Shown piece after piece: positions 30,171-40,166 of a stretch of DNA of 64,000 nt. The position numbers were made by a program, and so were the translations under genes. The DNA lies in contig CAIQTY010000047.1 of the NCBI GenBank assembly GCA_903874955.1, positions 1-64,000 of the forward strand, in the 5' to 3' direction. This stretch comes from an uncultured Alphaproteobacteria bacterium (GTDB taxonomy: Bacteria > Pseudomonadota > Alphaproteobacteria > Paracaedibacterales > CAITNM01). The notes below the pieces were generated by a model. That model searched no databases, was not told the DNA's origin, and saw nothing but the letters and a program-made list of their open reading frames with translations. The first letter of the stretch is position 1; each line of letters opens with the position of its first letter.

Positions 30171-30767
30171 GTGAACGTTCTGAAACCTGAATACAACATG
30201 GCTATCTTTGCTGTGTGTACGTATTTTTTTGCATCAATTCCCTTTGGTCTGGTTTTTTCAAAGCTTGCAGGAATTGGAGACATTCGAAACATTGGATCAG
30301 GAAATATTGGCGCTACTAATGTTTTACGGACAGGCAACAAAAAAGTTGCGGCGCTCACCTTGATTTTTGATGTATTAAAAGGCGCTTTGCCCGTTTTTAT
30401 TTCATCTTATTTTATTCCAGGTCAAGAGTTTAGTATTGGCTTTTTGGCTATTCTTTCCCATATTTTTCCTGTCTATCTAAAATTTAAAGGGGGTAAAGGC
30501 GTTGCGACGACCATTGGTGTCTTTATGGCGTGGAACCAGGTTTTTGGTTTGCTTGTATTAGTTTCTTGGTTACTAACGGCAAAAATATTTAAAATTTCAT
30601 CATTGTCAGCGCTTATAGCTGCAATGCTTGCTCCTTTTTATGCATATTTTTTGGGTATGCCTAACCATGGAATAGTTTTTGTTGTATTTATAGCCTTAGT
30701 GCTTCTTTATACGCACAGAGAGAACATTAAACGTATTTTAAAAAATGAAGAATCGGTCATATCTTAA
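30171..30767 (+). CDS. plsY: glycerol-3-phosphate acyltransferase PlsY
   Basis: 'SIPFGLVFSKLAGIGDIRNIGSGNIGATNVLRTG', 'KFKGGKGVATTIGV'. Confidence 0.93.
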   Translation: MNVLKPEYNMAIFAVCTYFFASIPFGLVFSKLAGIGDIRNIGSGNIGATNVLRTGNKKVAALTLIFDVLKGALPVFISSYFIPGQEFSIGFLAILSHIFPVYLKFKGGKGVATTIGVFMAWNQVFGLLVLVSWLLTAKIFKISSLSALIAAMLAPFYAYFLGMPNHGIVFVVFIALVLLYTHRENIKRILKNEESVIS

Positions 30768-30776
30768 GGAGCACTT

Positions 30777-31325
30777 ATGGTTCAAATTACACGTATTTAT
30801 ACTCGTTCTGGTGATAAGGGCCGGGCATCTTTGGGCGATGGAACAAGACGTAAAAAGTCAGATGTTCGCTTCGATACAATCGGTGATGTTGATGAAGTAA
30901 ATTCTTATTTTGGGTTGCTTGACGTTGAAGTACCTGTGTCACTTAGAAAACTGATTAAGCATATTCAGAACGATTTATTTGATTTGGGTGCAGATCTTGC
31001 TGTGCCTCAAGGTGAAGCCCTGCGCATAGGTCAAAACCAAGTGGAATTTTTAGAAAAACAAATCGATTTATATAATGCTCCACTAGAACCGTTAAACTCT
31101 TTTGTTCTTCCTGGTGGGAATAAAGTAAGTGCTTTAATGCACGTTGTGAGAGCTGTAGTTCGCAGGGCGGAGCGAAGCATGGTTTTATTAAACGAGTACG
31201 AACTTGTTAATGTTAATGCTTTAAAATACTTGAATAGATTATCGGATCTTCTTTTTGTTTTGTGTCGCCATTTGAACGATAATGGAAAATCTGATGTCCT
31301 TTGGATTCCAGGTAGGAATAGATAG
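30777..31325 (+). CDS. cob(I)yrinic acid a,c-diamide adenosyltransferase (PduO-type)
   Basis: 'RIYTRSGDKGRASLGDGTRRKKSDVRFDTIGDVDEVNSYFG'. Confidence 0.9.
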   Translation: MVQITRIYTRSGDKGRASLGDGTRRKKSDVRFDTIGDVDEVNSYFGLLDVEVPVSLRKLIKHIQNDLFDLGADLAVPQGEALRIGQNQVEFLEKQIDLYNAPLEPLNSFVLPGGNKVSALMHVVRAVVRRAERSMVLLNEYELVNVNALKYLNRLSDLLFVLCRHLNDNGKSDVLWIPGRNR

Positions 31326-31362
31326 AAACTAAGTTTTCAACACAAAAAATGCATTTTTCGTA

Positions 31363-31390
31363 AGCATCTGATCTGGAGCATCTGATCTGG
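31363..31390. repeat. 14-bp perfect tandem duplication (agcatctgatctgg x2)
   Basis: Direct reading of sequence. Confidence 0.9.
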
Positions 31391-31487
31391 CTTCTTGCCT
31401 AAAAATTTAAGTTGTTTTGGTTTCTCTGATTCTAAAAAAACTCTACACTGGTTTACCTGTTATTGAAATTTTGAAGGAAAATCAGAG

Positions 31488-32330
31488 ATGGTTAATTTAG
31501 GAATTGTTGGTTCTGGTCAGATGGGGCAGGGAATTGCACAAGTTGCTGTTTTAGCTGGTCATCAAGTATTTTTGTATGATTCGTTCCCTCAAATTGCAGA
31601 AAAAGCTAAACAAAAAATATTAGAAAAACTTGCGAAGCTTCAAGATCAACTAAAGATAACGTCACAGCAATACGACTCTGCTAGTCTGTCATTGCATACT
31701 CAGGACAAACTTACAGGACTGAAAAGCTGCAATATCGTAATTGAAGCAATTAAGGAAGATTACGCATTAAAACAACAGCTCTTTAAAGAATTAAGCACTA
31801 TCAATAATAAGGGGATTCTTGCTACCAATACTTCATCCTTATCGGTTGGCAAGATTAGCCAGGCTGTTCAAAACCCCGAACGTTTTATAGGACTGCATTT
31901 TATGAACCCTGTCCCTATGATGCCATTGGTTGAGGTCATAAGCCTAGAAAATACAAATTCTGATGTCTTAAAACAGAGTATGGATTTTTGCCAAACAATT
32001 AATAAAACAGTGGTTCAATGTAAAGATCAACCAGGTTTTATTGTGAATAGAATTTTATTACCGATGATAAACCAAGCAATATGTGCGTTAGAAGAAGGGT
32101 TGGCAACACCAGAAGACATTGATACAGCCATGAATTTAGGAGCCAATTTCCCCATGGGACCTCTGCGGCTTGCAGACTTTATTGGTCTTGATACCTGCCT
32201 TGCTATTATTCAAACCTTAAAGGATAATGGGGAAAATTTAACATTCTCACCTAGTAAACTTCTGGTCAAAATGGTAAATGAAGGTAAATTTGGGAAAAAA
32301 TCTAAACAAGGTTTTTTCACTTACGAATAA
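31488..32330 (+). CDS. 3-hydroxybutyryl-CoA dehydrogenase
   Basis: 'LGIVGSGQMGQGIAQVAVLAGHQVFLYD', 'GLHFMNPVPMMPLVEVI'. Confidence 0.92.
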   Translation: MVNLGIVGSGQMGQGIAQVAVLAGHQVFLYDSFPQIAEKAKQKILEKLAKLQDQLKITSQQYDSASLSLHTQDKLTGLKSCNIVIEAIKEDYALKQQLFKELSTINNKGILATNTSSLSVGKISQAVQNPERFIGLHFMNPVPMMPLVEVISLENTNSDVLKQSMDFCQTINKTVVQCKDQPGFIVNRILLPMINQAICALEEGLATPEDIDTAMNLGANFPMGPLRLADFIGLDTCLAIIQTLKDNGENLTFSPSKLLVKMVNEGKFGKKSKQGFFTYE

Positions 32331-32331
32331 G

Positions 32332-32408
32332 TGGTCGGGACGAGAGGATTTGAACCTCCGGCATCCAGTACCCAAAACTGGCGCGCTACCAGGCTGCGCT
32401 ACGTCCCG
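32332..32408 (-). tRNA. tRNA-Pro (UGG), CCA encoded
   Basis: Reverse complement CGGGACGTAGCGCAGCCTGGTAGCGCGCCAGTTTTGGGTACTGGATGCCGGAGGTTCAAATCCTCTCGTCCCGACCA folds as a cloverleaf. Confidence 0.95.
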
Positions 32409-32478
32409 AACTTTTATTATAGTACATAAAAAAACCTAAGTTGCCAATAGTAATACAGATGCGAGGCTCAAAAAACAA

Positions 32479-33243
32479 ATGACAGAGCAAAAATTAAAAA
32501 TAGGATTGTATGCAGATACGGGCGTTGCGCCCAATAGCTACCTTCAGTTGAAGCACCATTTAAGTGACTCTTATACCATTACCAAGCTCAAATCTAGCGA
32601 TATTATAGCAAAAACCTGGCCAGATGACATGCGGGCAATCGTTATGCCAGGCGGGGCTGATGTGCCATACCATCAAAAATTACAAGGGCAGGGTGCTGCT
32701 AATATTAGAACGTTTGTTGAAAACGGGGGCATTTATATTGGAGTTTGCGCTGGCAGTTATTTTGCGTGCAGAGAAATTCATTTTACCTGCAATGATGGTT
32801 CAGTGATTCAAGATAATAGAAATCTGGCTTTCTTTGATGGCCGTTGCATAGGCCCAACTTTTGGTCCCTATATCGAAGAGGGTCATTTGAGCGCTCGTTT
32901 GGTGCCAATCGTCATAAATAATAAGATCTTGAAAGCTTACTATAATGGTGGAGGTTACTTTGAAGACGCACAGGATTCCGATGATGTTAGTGTTTTAGGG
33001 CGCTACCATGAAAATAACCAACCGATGGCCCTGCATTGTAAAGTTGGTAAAGGTTATGCATTTTTATGTGCTGTTCATCCGGAATATGATCAAGCGCGCA
33101 TCAAAAAAATTTTAACTTCAAAAGTAGCTGGTTATCAAATTCTAGAACAAATAATGCAAGATGGAATCAGCCCTCAAATAAATGATTGGTTTTTAAAACA
33201 TCTCGGTAATTTTACAAAAAATAATAGTAATATAGAAATATAG
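32479..33243 (+). CDS. BPL_N-domain (biotin-protein ligase N-terminal / GATase1-like) protein
   Basis: 'AIVMPGGADVPYH', 'IYIGVCAGSYFACREI', 'YYNGGGYFED'. Confidence 0.75.
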   Translation: MTEQKLKIGLYADTGVAPNSYLQLKHHLSDSYTITKLKSSDIIAKTWPDDMRAIVMPGGADVPYHQKLQGQGAANIRTFVENGGIYIGVCAGSYFACREIHFTCNDGSVIQDNRNLAFFDGRCIGPTFGPYIEEGHLSARLVPIVINNKILKAYYNGGGYFEDAQDSDDVSVLGRYHENNQPMALHCKVGKGYAFLCAVHPEYDQARIKKILTSKVAGYQILEQIMQDGISPQINDWFLKHLGNFTKNNSNIEI

Positions 33244-33291
33244 TATGCTAATATCCAAAAATAATTGATCTTATAGAATATACAAAAAAGA

Positions 33292-34254
33292 ATGAGAAAA
33301 AAGTTTGTTGCATTGGCTGTGATTGCCGCAGGAGTTGTACTGTTTTTAAATGCTTCACGTATTACCCCTAAAAATGATGAAATTGTTGTTTCGATAAAAC
33401 CAATTCACAGTTTGGTTTGTGCACTTACTAAAGGTATCACCCATCCAAAGCTTTTACTTGATGGTAACTTTTCACCGCATCATGTTAGGTTGGTGCCATC
33501 GCAAATACAAGCGATGCAAAATGCAAGGGCATTTATATGGATTGGTTCTGCTTATGAACACCCTCTGGGAAATTATGTCAAAAAACTAGAAGGCAAAATC
33601 ATAACAATTCAAGATAGTCCGTTAATAAAATTAAAACCACTTAGAAATGGATTATTATGGGATGAAAAAGCTGGGTGTAACCATGCTCATGATGATGATC
33701 ATCACCATCACCATCACCATGCTGAAGGAAACCTAGATGGACATATTTGGCTTGACCCGATGATGATGGTTCAAGTCGTTGGTTGTGTTCTTAATGATTT
33801 GAAATCTCTGTACCCTAACCACCACAATTTGCTTGAAAGAAACGCGAAAGCCTACAAAGAACGGTTGCAGGTTTTGTATGATGATTTGTTGCTTAAAATG
33901 GAATTATATAAAGGGCAAACCTATATTATTCAGCATGATGGCAATCAGTATTTTGATGCGGCATTTGGTACACAAACTATTGCGACGATTTCAATAGAAC
34001 CTGGCGTGCCACCAAGCGCTGGGCATATTATGAAAATCCGCAAAGCGATGAGTATTGGTGAAATTACTCCGAGGTGCTTATTTGCTGAACGTCAGATGGA
34101 AGGAAATTTAGCCAAAAGTTACGCAAGCACTTTAAAATTACCCTTCGCGATCTTGGATTATTTAGCTGCTGATATTCCTTCTGGCGAAATTGCATACGAA
34201 CAATTAATGCATGACTACATTACTACGTTTATTGGTGGAATAAAAAATCACTAA
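33292..34254 (+). CDS. znuA: zinc ABC transporter substrate-binding protein ZnuA-like, His-rich loop
   Basis: 'VVSIKPIHSLVCALTKG', 'DDDHHHHHHHAEGNLDGHIWLDP'. Confidence 0.9.
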   Translation: MRKKFVALAVIAAGVVLFLNASRITPKNDEIVVSIKPIHSLVCALTKGITHPKLLLDGNFSPHHVRLVPSQIQAMQNARAFIWIGSAYEHPLGNYVKKLEGKIITIQDSPLIKLKPLRNGLLWDEKAGCNHAHDDDHHHHHHHAEGNLDGHIWLDPMMMVQVVGCVLNDLKSLYPNHHNLLERNAKAYKERLQVLYDDLLLKMELYKGQTYIIQHDGNQYFDAAFGTQTIATISIEPGVPPSAGHIMKIRKAMSIGEITPRCLFAERQMEGNLAKSYASTLKLPFAILDYLAADIPSGEIAYEQLMHDYITTFIGGIKNH

Positions 34255-34258
34255 GGAG

Positions 34259-34335
34259 TGGTGGGCCCGGTAGGACTCGAACCTACGACATCCCCGTTAT
34301 GAGCGGGGGGTTCTAACCAACTAAACTACAGGCCC
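34259..34335 (-). tRNA. tRNA-Ile2 (CAU anticodon), CCA encoded
   Basis: Reverse complement GGGCCTGTAGTTTAGTTGGTTAGAACCCCCCGCTCATAACGGGGATGTCGTAGGTTCGAGTCCTACCGGGCCCACCA; identity as Ile2 rather than Met from GGGCC acceptor and ACTCATAA-like loop. Confidence 0.85.
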
Positions 34336-34529
34336 AGTCATAAAAATATGCCTTAAATCTAAGCTTAGGTCAATAAGTGTGTTTGAAAAACAGAAAGTCA
34401 TTAGACCAAGATAGTTAATAAGTCTAATCCAAAATTCAAAGGTTATGAGACCTTCTTTACTAAAACTACCTTGCAATTCATGATGGTTACGATAGGGTAT
34501 AAGCACTTTAATTTACTGCATATGCTTTT

Positions 34530-37208
34530 ATGACGCTTCATCTGGTCGATGGCTCAGGATATATCTTTAGAGCTTATTATGCTTTGCCACAATTAACGAG
34601 TCCAACAGGGGTTCCTGTGGGTGCTGTCTATGGTTTTTGCAATATGCTCCATCGACTCATCGAAAAAGTAGATGGTAACCGACTACTTGTGGTATTCGAT
34701 GCAGGTCGCCAGACATTTCGGCAAGGTATTTATCCTGAGTATAAAGCCCATAGACCGCCACCACCGGATGATTTGGTTCCGCAATTTTCCCTTATTCGCA
34801 AAGCCTGCGGGGCGTTTGGGGTGCCATCAGTTGAGAGTGTTGGTTTTGAGGCAGATGACCTAATTGCAGCCTACACAAAGGCTTGTCTTGCACTCGGTGA
34901 GACCACTCAAATTATTTCAGCCGATAAAGACCTGATGCAGCTTTTAAGGTCAGGTGTCACTATGTGGGATCCGATGAAAAATAAAGACATCGATGAAGAT
35001 GTGGTCTTTGAAAAATTTGGGGTGAGTCCAGATAAAGTTATTGATGTGCAAGCTCTTTGCGGGGATAGCAGCGATAATATTCCCGGCGTGCCAGGCTTTG
35101 GCCCTAAAACCGCGGCAGAATTGATTCAAACCTATGGTTCTGTTGAAAATCTCCTTGAAAATATTGCTCAAATTAAGCAACCAAGACGCCGAGATTTGCT
35201 GACGCAATATGCGGAGCTCGCCAGGATTTCAAAGCAATTGGTCACCTTGGATGAAGATGCTCCTTTGCCTGTTCCCTACAAAGACATTGCCCCGGTTGAA
35301 CATGATAACAATCGCCGCGATAATTTTTTAAAAGAGCTTGGTTTTTTAAGCTTAATGAAGCGTTTGCAATTAGCCGATGGCAATAACAAGCCAAGTGTTG
35401 CACCTGTCGATTATACGTGCATCAACGATATCGATACCCTGCAAATATGGATCGATGAAGCGACTACTGTTGGTAAAGTTGTTATTGATTGTGAAACCAC
35501 TTCTTTGAATGCCATGCAAGCAAAACTTGTAGGCATGGCTCTGGGGATTCCAAAAGATAGTGGCTATAAAGCTGCTTATGTCCCATTTGCTCATGATACC
35601 GAACGCAAGCAAATTCCTTTTGATTTAGCGCGTGCGGTATTGCAGCCGCTTTTACAAAATCCAGCGGTTTTAAAAATTGGCCATAACTTGAAATATGACT
35701 TGCTGGTATTGCGTCAACATGGGCTTGAAGTTAATGCATTGGATGATACGATGCTAATGTCGTATGTATTAAATGGTGGTAAGCATGGCCACTCAATGGA
35801 TGAGCTAGCCCTTAAATACTTGGATAAAACGACAATATCTTTCGCCGATGTGGCTGGAAAGGGCAAAGCACAAAAAACTTTTGACCGAATTGAGATTTCC
35901 GTTGCCACTAATTATGCAGCTGAAGATGCTGAAGTTACCGGATTATTAAGCAACCTTTTTAAGCCACAACTGAGCACCGCACAAGTCACCTCCGTATACG
36001 AGTTGACCGAACGTCCCCTAGTACCCGTGATTGTTTCTATGGAAGAAGCTGGGATTTTGATTGATAAAGGCTCTTTGCAGGTATTAGGCCAAGAATTTTC
36101 TATTCAAATGGATAACTTAGCTAGAGAAATTTACCAACTTGCTGGAGAAGAATTTAATATTGGCTCCCCCGCACAGCTTGGCGAGATCTTGTTTGAAAAA
36201 CAAAAACTTCCAGGGGGCAAGAAAACCAAAACAGGTGCCTACAGTACCGATGTGGATGTTTTAGAGAAGTTGGTTGCCGAAGGTCATGATCTGCCTAAAA
36301 AAGTTCTCGCTTGGCGTGGTCTTGCTAAGCTTAACTCAACCTATGTGGAAGGGTTGCTTAACGCAATTAATCCCACTACGGGTCGTGTGCATACAAGCTA
36401 TTCAATGGTAGGAGCCGCAACAGGTCGGCTATCATCTTCCGATCCCAACTTGCAAAATATTCCCATTAAATCTGAAGATGGCCGTAAAATCCGTCAGGCG
36501 TTCATTGCAAAACCTGGCCATAAACTTATAAGCCTTGATTATTCGCAAATTGAATTGCGTTTGCTTGCCCATTTTGCTGACGTGCCTACACTGCAAGAAG
36601 CATTTTTAAGCGGCGTTGACATTCACTCTCGGACAGCAAGTGATGTTTTCGGGGTGCCAATCGATGCGATTACCTCAGACCTCAGGCGACGCGCAAAAGC
36701 AGTTAATTTTGGGATTATCTATGGGATTAGTGCTTTTGGTCTCGCACGTCAGCTTAGCATTTCTAATCAAGAAGCAAGTCAAATTATTAATGCCTATTTT
36801 GCTAAATACCCTGGAATTGAAGCGTATATGCGAAGTTATAAGCAGCAAGCCCGGGAAAATGGCTACGTTACAACTTTAATAGGTCGTAAAGTGCATACCC
36901 CTGGGATTTTAGATAAAAACGCGATGGTGAGGCAGTTTGCGGAGCGCCAAGCAATTAATGCACCGTTACAAGGCAGCAATGCTGATATTATTAAAAGAGC
37001 GATGATTAAAATTCATCAATTTTTAAAAGCAACCCAAACCAAACTTTTGCTGCAGGTACACGACGAATTAATTTTTGAAGTGCCAGAGCAAGAGCTAGCT
37101 GAGATCCCAGAAAAGTTAAAGACAATGATGCAGGATATTACCAAATTAAAAGTGCCGCTTGTTATTGATATTGGCATTGGTAATAATTGGGGCGAGGCCC
37201 ATGGGTGA
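34530..37208 (+). CDS. polA: DNA polymerase I (5'-3' exo, 3'-5' exo and polymerase domains)
   Basis: 'LVDGSGYIFRAYYALP', 'VIDCETTSLN', 'DYSQIELRLLAHF', 'RRRAKAVNFGIIYGIS', 'LLQVHDELIFE'. Confidence 0.96.
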   Translation: MTLHLVDGSGYIFRAYYALPQLTSPTGVPVGAVYGFCNMLHRLIEKVDGNRLLVVFDAGRQTFRQGIYPEYKAHRPPPPDDLVPQFSLIRKACGAFGVPSVESVGFEADDLIAAYTKACLALGETTQIISADKDLMQLLRSGVTMWDPMKNKDIDEDVVFEKFGVSPDKVIDVQALCGDSSDNIPGVPGFGPKTAAELIQTYGSVENLLENIAQIKQPRRRDLLTQYAELARISKQLVTLDEDAPLPVPYKDIAPVEHDNNRRDNFLKELGFLSLMKRLQLADGNNKPSVAPVDYTCINDIDTLQIWIDEATTVGKVVIDCETTSLNAMQAKLVGMALGIPKDSGYKAAYVPFAHDTERKQIPFDLARAVLQPLLQNPAVLKIGHNLKYDLLVLRQHGLEVNALDDTMLMSYVLNGGKHGHSMDELALKYLDKTTISFADVAGKGKAQKTFDRIEISVATNYAAEDAEVTGLLSNLFKPQLSTAQVTSVYELTERPLVPVIVSMEEAGILIDKGSLQVLGQEFSIQMDNLAREIYQLAGEEFNIGSPAQLGEILFEKQKLPGGKKTKTGAYSTDVDVLEKLVAEGHDLPKKVLAWRGLAKLNSTYVEGLLNAINPTTGRVHTSYSMVGAATGRLSSSDPNLQNIPIKSEDGRKIRQAFIAKPGHKLISLDYSQIELRLLAHFADVPTLQEAFLSGVDIHSRTASDVFGVPIDAITSDLRRRAKAVNFGIIYGISAFGLARQLSISNQEASQIINAYFAKYPGIEAYMRSYKQQARENGYVTTLIGRKVHTPGILDKNAMVRQFAERQAINAPLQGSNADIIKRAMIKIHQFLKATQTKLLLQVHDELIFEVPEQELAEIPEKLKTMMQDITKLKVPLVIDIGIGNNWGEAHG

Positions 37209-37254
37209 GTTGATTTTTGTAACTGGTAGTAAATTTCGTGGGTAAAATATCGTG

Positions 37255-37590
37255 TTAGATGGGGCTGACAGGGAAAGTGACGGATGGTATTCTAGCGGTT
37301 TAGTAGGGCTAAGAATCTGAGAAACACAGTGTTTTTGCGGTATTCTACCCTGAGATGGGGTCCACCTCGGGTGCCCAGAATCCGGGGAAAAGCTGCCACC
37401 CCGCTGTTCCACCACAACATTATCCCTCCTATACCTGTTTTTACAAGGTTTTAAAAAGCCTCGAAGGTACTCTAGAATCCAAGGTTTCGCCCTGGCTCCA
37501 GTTAGGCTACACTCAATCTCGCAAGAAGAAGAGCCGTCACTAAGGGGAAATAATGCACCGCACTCTAGACTGCGATGAACAATCCTAACC
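37255..37590. other. GC-elevated intergenic block lacking a convincing CDS; candidate repeat or structured RNA
   Basis: Locally higher GC than flanks; 'ggtattcta' occurs twice; short palindromic segment aaacacagtgttt. Confidence 0.4.
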
Positions 37591-37712
37591 AATGATAGAA
37601 TATAGCAGAATTAATTAATAAAAAATTAAAATAAAAAAAAATTACAATGAATTTTTATTTTGTTAATAAAAATAATTAAATATAATTTTAAAAATATGGA
37701 ATTAATAACTGA

Positions 37713-38822
37713 ATGTCCATTCCTGAAATTTCTCTCTACATTCACTGGCCCTTTTGCCTATCGAAATGCCCGTACTGCGATTTTAACAGTCATGTGCGCG
37801 AGCGCCATGAGGAAAAAGAATGGCAACAGGCTATATGCGCTGAATTACGCCGTGTATTCGAGTGGATTGGTCCCCGGATCCTTACCACGATTTTCTTTGG
37901 AGGCGGCACGCCTTCGTTAATGAAGCCCGAAACCGTGGAGGCAATACTCAATGAGGCTTCAAAGATTTGGGTGACGTCTCCAGATCTTGAAATCACGCTT
38001 GAGGCTAATCCCAACAGTGTTGAAGTGGAAAAATTTCGAGGACTAGCCAGGGCAGGGGTGAACCGGGTATCTATCGGGGTGCAATCATTAAGGCGTGAAC
38101 GGCTTCAAAATTTGGGTCGAAAGCATAGTGTAGATGAAGCAATACAAGCTATTTATACAGGACAGGAAGTATTTAATCGGTTAAGTTTTGATTTAATTTA
38201 TACAACCCCGGGCCATAGGCTTGATGAGTGGCTCTGTGAGCTTGAAGAAGCGTTGAGTTTTGGCACTGAGCATCTATCTTTGTATCAACTGACGATTGAG
38301 CCGAATACGGCATTTGAGCGTATGTGTGCCCAAGGTGCCTTGATATTGCCGGTTGATGACGTGGCCGCTGAAATGTATGAAGCGACAAATGGTTTGTGTG
38401 CGAAATATGGTCTTCAGGCATACGAGGTATCAAACTACGCCAAACCAGGACAAGAGTGCCGTCATAATTTAGCTTATTGGCGTTATGGGGAATACATCGG
38501 CGTCGGGCCAGGGGCTCATGGCAGGGTGATAAAAGATGATAAGCGCTATGCTACAAAACAATACCGTACACCCGAGCGTTGGCTAAAAGAACAGCTCCGT
38601 GATGAGGAATGCATTGAATTGTCAGCCGTTGAACAGGAACAAGAACGCATCCTTATGGGGCTGCGTACCACAGAAGGGATTCACTGGGAACAGCCCATTA
38701 GTAATAAAATTCAAATTTTAATTGCTGAGAATTTTTTGGTTTTTGAAGGTGAATACCTTAGAGCCACCCCAAAAGGACGCCTGACATTGCAGGCCGTTTT
38801 GAATTACGGGTTTGGTATGTAG
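37713..38822 (+). CDS. hemW: HemW-type radical SAM protein
   Basis: 'LYIHWPFCLSKCPYCDFNSHV', 'FFGGGTPSLM', 'VSIGVQSL'. Confidence 0.92.
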   Translation: MSIPEISLYIHWPFCLSKCPYCDFNSHVRERHEEKEWQQAICAELRRVFEWIGPRILTTIFFGGGTPSLMKPETVEAILNEASKIWVTSPDLEITLEANPNSVEVEKFRGLARAGVNRVSIGVQSLRRERLQNLGRKHSVDEAIQAIYTGQEVFNRLSFDLIYTTPGHRLDEWLCELEEALSFGTEHLSLYQLTIEPNTAFERMCAQGALILPVDDVAAEMYEATNGLCAKYGLQAYEVSNYAKPGQECRHNLAYWRYGEYIGVGPGAHGRVIKDDKRYATKQYRTPERWLKEQLRDEECIELSAVEQEQERILMGLRTTEGIHWEQPISNKIQILIAENFLVFEGEYLRATPKGRLTLQAVLNYGFGM

Positions 38823-38867
38823 AAAAATCTTACACGCTAAGGAGTAAGGAGTAGCCAAAAATTCATT

Positions 38868-40112
38868 TTATCCAGCTTTTTTAAGAAAAAATTTTCCCCA
38901 CAGGTAACTTAGGGCGTCTACCATTTGCCGAATCATTTCTTCTGTATGATGGGGCGTTACGGTTAGGCGCATCCTCTCCATTCCCTTAGGCACTGTTGGG
39001 TAATTAATCGGTTGCGCATAAATGCCAAAATCATTAAGCAAGCTATCTGTAAAGTTTTTACAAATGATCGCATCACCAATAACAACCGGTACAATGTGAC
39101 TGGGGGTGTTACGGTAATTCACCTGGGTATTACCCAAAAGCTTTTTCAAAAGATTAACGTTATCCCAAAGTTTTTGCCGCAGATCATCTGCTTGTTGTAA
39201 AACTTGTATGGATTTTATTGCTGCGCTTGCAACCATTGGGGGCAGGGAAGTTGTAAAAATAAAACCAGAAGCAAAGCTTCGGACATAATCAACCAAGTTC
39301 TTTGAACCTGTAACGTATCCGCCGATTACTCCATAGGCTTTGGCAAAATTGCCTTGAATAACATCGATACGATGTTGCTGGTTAAGGGCATTAGCAAGGC
39401 CGGCCCCACCTTTTCCGTATATACCTACCGCATGCACTTCGTCTAAATAAGTAAGGGCGTTGTATTCCTCAGCTAAATCACAAATCGCCTCAATAGGGGC
39501 AAAATCCCCTTCCATAGAATATACCGAAACAAATGCGATGAGCTTCGGCTTTGCCTTGTCATAAGCTGATAGCTGTTGGCGAAGTTGATCCAAATTATTA
39601 TGGGAAAAAACATGTTTGGGGATACGGCTATGGCTTATACCCTGTATCATTGAAGCGTGTATTTTTTCATCGCAAAAGGCAACACAATCAGGTAATCCCT
39701 TTGCTAAAGTACACAAGGTTGCTTCGTTTGCAACGTAGCCCGATGTAAAAACAAGACCTGCTTCTTTTTCGTGCAAAGCAGCAATAGTACATTCAAGTTC
39801 TACATGCAAATGCGCCGTCCCTGAAATATTACGCGTCCCCCCTGAACCAGCGCCGTAACTTTGAGCCGACTTTATTACAGCATCAACAACCTCGAGATGT
39901 TGACTCATCCCCAAGTAATCATTGCTGCACCATACAACCACTTGCTTAGGGCCATGAGAAGAGTGCCATGTAGCTACTGGGAATGTATTAGCATGACGTT
40001 CTAAATCAGCAAAGACACGGTAGCGTCCCTCGGCCTTTAAAATGTTCAGTTGTTTTTCAAAAAAATTATCATAAGACATGTAACTAAGTTTGCCGGTTTT
40101 TTTTGGAAACAT
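38868..40112 (-). CDS. hemA: 5-aminolevulinate synthase (C4 pathway)
   Basis: 'VVWCSNDYLGMSQH', 'GAGSGGTRNISGTAHLHVELE', 'YLDEVHAVGIYGKGGAG'. Confidence 0.95.
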   Translation of the reverse strand: MFPKKTGKLSYMSYDNFFEKQLNILKAEGRYRVFADLERHANTFPVATWHSSHGPKQVVVWCSNDYLGMSQHLEVVDAVIKSAQSYGAGSGGTRNISGTAHLHVELECTIAALHEKEAGLVFTSGYVANEATLCTLAKGLPDCVAFCDEKIHASMIQGISHSRIPKHVFSHNNLDQLRQQLSAYDKAKPKLIAFVSVYSMEGDFAPIEAICDLAEEYNALTYLDEVHAVGIYGKGGAGLANALNQQHRIDVIQGNFAKAYGVIGGYVTGSKNLVDYVRSFASGFIFTTSLPPMVASAAIKSIQVLQQADDLRQKLWDNVNLLKKLLGNTQVNYRNTPSHIVPVVIGDAIICKNFTDSLLNDFGIYAQPINYPTVPKGMERMRLTVTPHHTEEMIRQMVDALSYLWGKFFLKKAG

Positions 40113-40166
40113 AAAGCGTATTTTGTGCTATTAATTTAATAAAAGTAATAAATCACTAAATAAATC

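Noticed and set aside
33700-33735. CAT-repeat (catcaccatcaccatcac) as a microsatellite
   Set aside because: Encodes the functional His-rich loop of ZnuA-like protein.
37146-37592. 148-aa minus-strand ORF overlapping the polA 3' end
   Set aside because: Overlaps polA antisense, atypical composition, no recognisable domain; treated as non-coding block.
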